The notes under the pieces: generated by a model
The model's input: only the letters and a program-made list of their open reading frames with translations
Databases searched by the model: none
What the model was told of the DNA's origin: nothing
Program-made: the position numbers and the translations under genes
Shown here: in pieces, positions 60,801 through 64,000 of the stretch
How the letters are laid out: each line of letters opens with the position of its first letter
How positions within the stretch are numbered: position 1 is the stretch's first letter
NCBI GenBank assembly: GCA_029204225.1
Contig: CM055095.1
Coordinates: 14,850,049 to 14,914,048 of the forward strand
Length of the DNA stretch: 64,000 nt
Direction of reading: 5' to 3'
Origin: Diphasiastrum complanatum
Taxonomy: Eukaryota > Streptophyta > Lycopodiopsida > Lycopodiales > Lycopodiaceae

Positions 60801-63309
60801 ACTTTGTGTGTTTGGGCCTCGCAAGGTTATTAATTACCTTACTGGCCTTGTTCGCAAGGACGTGGCGTAACCAATAATGTTGAGCACTGGAGCACCGTGT
60901 ATCCAAGTCTAGGATTATGCCGAATCCTATATGCAGGACGTGGACGTAACAAAAAGCTTTCCTAAAATTCACAAAGCAGCAATATACTATCTCATCCATG
61001 TTTGGCATGCTCGGTAATGGATCAGAGTGTGATGATTTGATTTATAGTGGAGTAGTGTGCCTTGAAACCACTCTGACCAGTAGTGTACAATTTCCTGATC
61101 TCTACCTTTGTAGTCATTGCAAATTGAAGGATGGTGCCATAAAGCGTCATAGTGACATGCTCAATCATTATGGTACAATGGTTATCAAGTCTTGTGGGAT
61201 CACCGCTCTTATGGATGGGGTAGATAATATTGGTGCGCCAAGGAGGGAAACTAGTAATGACTGTTTGGTTGATTGACAAGTATGGGTGTGAGTGTATCAG
61301 GATTGTTGATAAGGAGCTCGGATGAACATGAATAAATCAACACCCAAATTTGATGATATAGTGGAGTTGTTCTTGTATTAGATAAATTTGGCCCTAGATA
61401 AATGTCAAATTTGTTGATTCTTAGTATAGTCCATTTTCATGTCAAAGACTAGATAGATCAAGTGATTGATAAGTGTCAGATTTGTTGATTCTTAGTATAT
61501 TCTCTTTCTATTTTGAAGATGCATATTGTTCCCTCATAATTACTTGGTATGCATTATTTATTCTTATGTACCATTTTTGTGTGTAGAGAATATCGATAAA
61601 CATCTTGTGTGTGTGTGTGTGTGGGTGCTTGCGTGTTTACGTTAAGGTGTTCTAAGGAATGGGTTGTGATCTATGTAGTTTGACAAGGACTTAAGCATTG
61701 TTTTATGTCTCAATCAAAAGTTGGATTATGGACTATTGAGTCACAGTTTCTTCCTGTGAGTCATTGAAAAGAATTCTACAACATAAGCATGCCTCAAACA
61801 AGAGAAGAATTGCATGACCCTTTTATAAGCAGAGTGAAGGAAATGGATTAACTGGAATTTAAATTAAAGAGGAAGGTAGGATATTATATTTTCACTTACT
61901 AAGTTATAACTATAGTGTGAAATTGCTGTTTTTGACTTTAACTGTAAACAATTTTGGTCTTTCTGTCGTGCATGGAAGGACCATGACTGAAACTTCCTGC
62001 TTGGAGAATATCCTGTCATTGACTCAATTAGCAACCATTAGCATAGATCCTTCAAAAAGAGTGTATATTGCCCCTGACGCTCCATATTTTCTATTTGTGA
62101 TCTATGGAAAGCTTGCCCTTTACGTTTTGTCGAATATATTCTCAAAATAAGTGGATGAGGGTAGGTCAGGGGAAAAGTTTCCTTAGCAATCAACTTGTTA
62201 CAGTGGTGCAGGACTGCATGTTGGCCATCCTGAAGGCTACACAGCAACAGACATAGTCGCTCGTTACAAACGTATGCAAGGTTTCAATGTCCTCCATCCT
62301 ATTGGCTGGGATGCATTTGGGCTGCCGGCTGAGCAGTATGCAATTGAGGTACAAAAGCTTAAGCGTTGTGAAGTTAATAGATATTGCAATGATGACATTC
62401 CATTATTGGCAGTTAGGAACCACTTTTCTTGAAGTCAACGCCTTGGTGAGCCACAACTTTGGCCCACAGCCAAAATTTGTTATGACATCTCACGAGCTCT
62501 CTGGACTTACTTCCTTTGGCTAGGGTTTTTTTATGATTCTCAACAGTTGGTGGTTGCACTCAGTTTCTATTCTGATGCTTTACATGCAGTTCGAAGCTGA
62601 GGCTCCTAGATTTCCCCCTTTGGATGATTTTTGGGTAACAAAATGATATGTTCTTCTGAATATCATCCAGTAACATTTTTTGAGAATCAAGGACTTGGCA
62701 TAGGGGTTCTGGTTTTGCTTTTAGTGTTTATGTTAAATCAAGCTGGCCTATGAATCATGTGCTGTTTTGTGTGTCTTTGACCTGTGTTTAAGTGCCTCCC
62801 ACTTTTTTTGAGGATATTTTGTTGAGATATTTTTGTTCTCAAACTGTTTACATTTTTGGTTCTGCTCAGACAGGCACTCATCCAAAAGTGACAACTAAGA
62901 AAAACTCGGATCGTTTTCGCCAACAGGTTTGTATACAAAGCAAATTGGATAGGTGAAGTGTTTCAGTTTAATATTTTTGTTATTGTATAGTGGGAAACTT
63001 AAACTCTCTGCATTTCTTCTGGTTTGTAAAACTTATAGTAAAGCTTTGGAACTTAGTGGCAGTAAGCTTGCTCCTGCACCTATCAACTATGCCATTTTAA
63101 CTTTGCTGAAGCTCCTTTTTTTTGTCGATATGTTGGAATCTAGCACTTTGGTTTCTGGCACTGATGCCATTTTTGATTGCAAATGGCAGCTCAAATCACT
63201 TGGATTTTCATATGACTGGCAACGAGAGATATCAACCACCGAGCCTGATTACTATAAATGGACTCAATGGATTTTCCTTCAGCTTTTTAAGAGAGGCCTT
63301 GCATATCAG
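51329..63309 (+). CDS. EMB2369: Leucyl-tRNA synthetase, chloroplastic/mitochondrial (5' part; continues past window)
   Basis: A class I aminoacyl-tRNA synthetase that charges tRNA-Leu in organelles; the closest named plant gene is Arabidopsis EMB2369. Residues 1 to about 125 are Ala/Ser/Arg-rich with no domain, as in a dual-targeting transit peptide. The catalytic core begins at [14 protein letters not shown] (residue 130). The join of exon 1 (CCA AG) to exon 2 (T GGT) gives [19 protein letters not shown], whose HVGH at 181-184 is the HIGH signature. Exons 3 and 4 continue without gaps ([16 protein letters not shown], then [19 protein letters not shown]). Four exons give 283 residues of a protein that is usually about 950-1000, so the editing domain, KMSKS loop and C-terminus lie beyond 64000. 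ATG 51329 was chosen for its context (AGGATGGCA) and as the first in-frame ATG. Intron 1 is 10.3 kb of nested transposons. Confidence 0.92.
52144..52751. mobile_element. Tourist-like (PIF/Harbinger) MITE, 608 bp
   Basis: Terminal inverted repeats GGGGCCTGCCCCACTTACAA (52144-52163) and its complement at 52732-52751 are perfect over 20 bases. TAA flanks both ends (52141-52143, 52752-52754), the Harbinger-type target. No coding sequence. It lies in LeuRS intron 1. Confidence 0.9.
52278..52560. repeat. 139-bp direct duplication inside the MITE
   Basis: ACCCACTTACAAAGTAACTG at 52278 repeats at 52421. The units match to TTGGATTGAA with very few differences. Confidence 0.93.
52755..53629 (+). other. 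LeuRS intron 1, spacer
   Basis: No gene recognised. The 3' LTR expected for the minus-strand gypsy beginning at 53630 was not found here. Confidence 0.4.
53630..54040 (-). mobile_element. Ty3/gypsy integrase C-terminus (older element)
   Basis: The minus strand reads [48 protein letters not shown] and [20 protein letters not shown], the usual gypsy integrase tail. It has stops, for example in FVD*DRT. Together with the LTR/PBS at 60458-60951 it is probably one element split by the chromovirus. Confidence 0.82.
54041..55168 (-). mobile_element. Non-coding interior of the older gypsy, left of the insertion
   Basis: No readable gag or pol. Continuity with 59731-60457 is inferred from the chromovirus target duplication. 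Confidence 0.4.
55169..55173. other. Target-site duplication GTAAC (left)
   Basis: GTAAC directly before the 5' LTR, matched by GTAAC at 59726-59730. Confidence 0.9.
55174..55622 (+). repeat. Chromovirus 5' LTR (449 bp)
   Basis: Starts TGTCATGCCCATGAC and ends GGACTTTATA. It is the same length as the copy at 59277-59725, with about 15 differences counted by eye, mostly transitions. Confidence 0.95.
59277..59725 (+). repeat. Chromovirus 3' LTR (449 bp)
   Basis: Same ends as the 5' LTR, followed by GTAAC. Confidence 0.95.
59731..60457 (-). mobile_element. Leader of the older minus-strand gypsy, right of the insertion
   Basis: Non-coding on inspection. It lies between the chromovirus and the PBS of the minus-strand element. 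Confidence 0.45.
60458..60470 (-). other. Gypsy primer-binding site
   Basis: The minus strand reads TTGGTATCAGAGC directly after the LTR end CTTACA, complementary to the initiator tRNA-Met 3' end. Confidence 0.85.
60471..60951 (-). repeat. Ty3/gypsy 5' LTR, minus strand (481 bp)
   Basis: On the minus strand it runs TGTTACGTCCACGTCC to TTTCTCTTACA, TG...CA, directly followed by the PBS. It aligns with the LTR at 8010-8460. Confidence 0.88.
60955..61279 (-). mobile_element. LINE reverse transcriptase fragment
   Basis: The minus strand reads [20 protein letters not shown], then [33 protein letters not shown], then [11 protein letters not shown], where it meets the gypsy LTR. It is the same RT region as the LINE at 4090-5800 and a related family. 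Confidence 0.82.
61280..62203 (+). other. LeuRS intron 1, right end
   Basis: A diverged repeat of GTCA(G/A)ATTTGTTGATTCTTAGTATA occurs near 61407 and 61476. A TG run lies at 61605-61622. No coding was recognised. Confidence 0.5.
62204..62348 (+). CDS. EMB2369: Organellar LeuRS exon 2 (HIGH motif)
   Basis: The exon follows TTGTTACAG. Its first T completes the split Ser codon (AG|T). It encodes [20 protein letters not shown] and then [20 protein letters not shown], the ATP-binding HIGH segment and following helix. It ends phase 0 at GAG|GTACAA. Confidence 0.95.
62870..62926 (+). CDS. EMB2369: Organellar LeuRS exon 3
   Basis: A 57-base exon after CTGCTCAG encoding [19 protein letters not shown]. 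It ends at CAG|GTTTGT in phase 0. It matches the segment between the HIGH helix and [10 protein letters not shown] in organellar LeuRS. Confidence 0.9.
63190..63309 (+). CDS. EMB2369: Organellar LeuRS exon 4
   Basis: The exon follows AATGGCAG and encodes 40 residues from [20 protein letters not shown] to [11 protein letters not shown]. It ends at CAG|GTTGGC. The next expected segment, which begins the zinc/editing part, is not found before 64000. Confidence 0.92.
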
Positions 63310-64000
63310 GTTGGCTCCAATTCTCAGTGCCTATAATCTTTGCAGCTTCCTTTATGGTAAGGTGATTATGTTCAGCTTAAGAAATTGGATAAGAGCCTGA
63401 GTCATTCAAAATGATCCATTCGAATCAAGTGGAGAAGGCTATCAGATGGATACTTAAACAGCAATCTAGTGAGAATTGATAAGCTATATACTCAGAATCA
63501 TCTAATGTTTAAATCTACTATAAATGAGAAATGTTTAATCTGGCAATCACCTGGGAGCCAAAGCACGTCAGAAGTGTCAGCATTTTGCCTAGAACTGCAT
63601 CTTGAAAATATTATAATGACAGGTCCAAAAGAGAAGTTTGAACTCCCCTTAAGACTGATAGAGAGGTGGAAGTATTTATACTTGCTACCAATCAAAGTTC
63701 GAATTAGCTGCAGGTTTCAAATATATTTTGACTTTGCACATTAACACTCAGCATGCTGTTGTTGTTAATTTCAATGCTCAAGACCAAATCCATTGAGTAA
63801 TGAGCATCTTGAAAGATTCAGCCGAAGTTGACTCCATCGACTTCGAAGTCATCGAAGTGTCCGAAGTCCGACTTCATCGACTTCGACTTCTCCATGTATA
63901 TAATCAAACGTTAACCTTCAAAGTCATCGACTTCTCCATGTATATACTCAACTTACTTCATCAACATTGACACTCAACATCGACTTCATCGACTTACCCG
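63310..64000 (+). other. LeuRS intron 4 (open to the right), with CATCGACTTC motif array
   Basis: No further LeuRS exon was recognised before the window ends. From 63815 the sequence has repeated CATCGACTTC/CGAAGTC motifs, like the TCGAC-rich part of LTRs elsewhere in the window. Confidence 0.5.

Overview
This window reads as nuclear DNA from a land plant with a large, transposon-rich genome. The evidence is two organelle-targeted plant genes with GT-AG introns up to about 10 kb, plant-type Ty1/copia and Ty3/gypsy elements, a CACTA (TNP2) transposase, hAT, LINE, SINE and Tourist-like remnants, and long GA/CT microsatellites. A fern or gymnosperm would fit the intron sizes, but the sequence alone does not settle it.

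Two host genes are supported, both on the + strand. (1) An organellar single-stranded DNA-binding protein of the plant OSB family lies at 11008-30897. It has five exons (11008-11519, 18675-18810, 28649-28721, 29730-29809, 30739-30897) that join in frame to 319 codons; introns 1 and 2 are about 7.2 and 9.8 kb. (2) The 5' part of an organellar leucyl-tRNA synthetase starts at 51329. Its exons are 51329-51855, 62204-62348, 62870-62926 and 63190-63309, and the gene runs off the right edge; intron 1 is about 10.3 kb and cuts the serine codon just before the HIGH-type motif. Both proteins would act in plastids or mitochondria, in DNA maintenance and translation respectively. Nothing shows that they are co-regulated.

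The rest is mobile-element debris. 1-3723: copia-type LTRs around a decayed antisense gene. 3745-5800: a tandem repeat and a minus-strand LINE. 5800-8460: a decayed gypsy end with its LTR. 8461-10429: a minus-strand copia 5' end. OSB intron 1: a hAT (DUF659) fragment between CGAATCG-rich ends. OSB intron 2: one copia interrupted by a second copia whose parts lie in opposite orientations, then a copia 3' end. 31600-36390: a minus-strand Ty3/gypsy pol relic followed by a long gene on the opposite strand. 36915-37850: copia RT/RNase H. 37880-41690: CACTA transposase with a motif array and a tiny SINE. 43678-43905: palindromes and a tandem repeat. 45126-46510: a (GA)n array, an LTR and an unidentified ORF. 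47540-49000: copia. 49285-49560: a minisatellite.

LeuRS intron 1 is a nested set: a Tourist-like MITE (52144-52751), an older minus-strand gypsy (53630 to 60951) split by a chromovirus with 449-bp LTRs and a GTAAC target duplication (55174-59725), and a LINE fragment (60955-61279). The most interesting unexplained objects are the antisense genes carried with LTR elements (31669-34634, and a more decayed one at about 830-1851).
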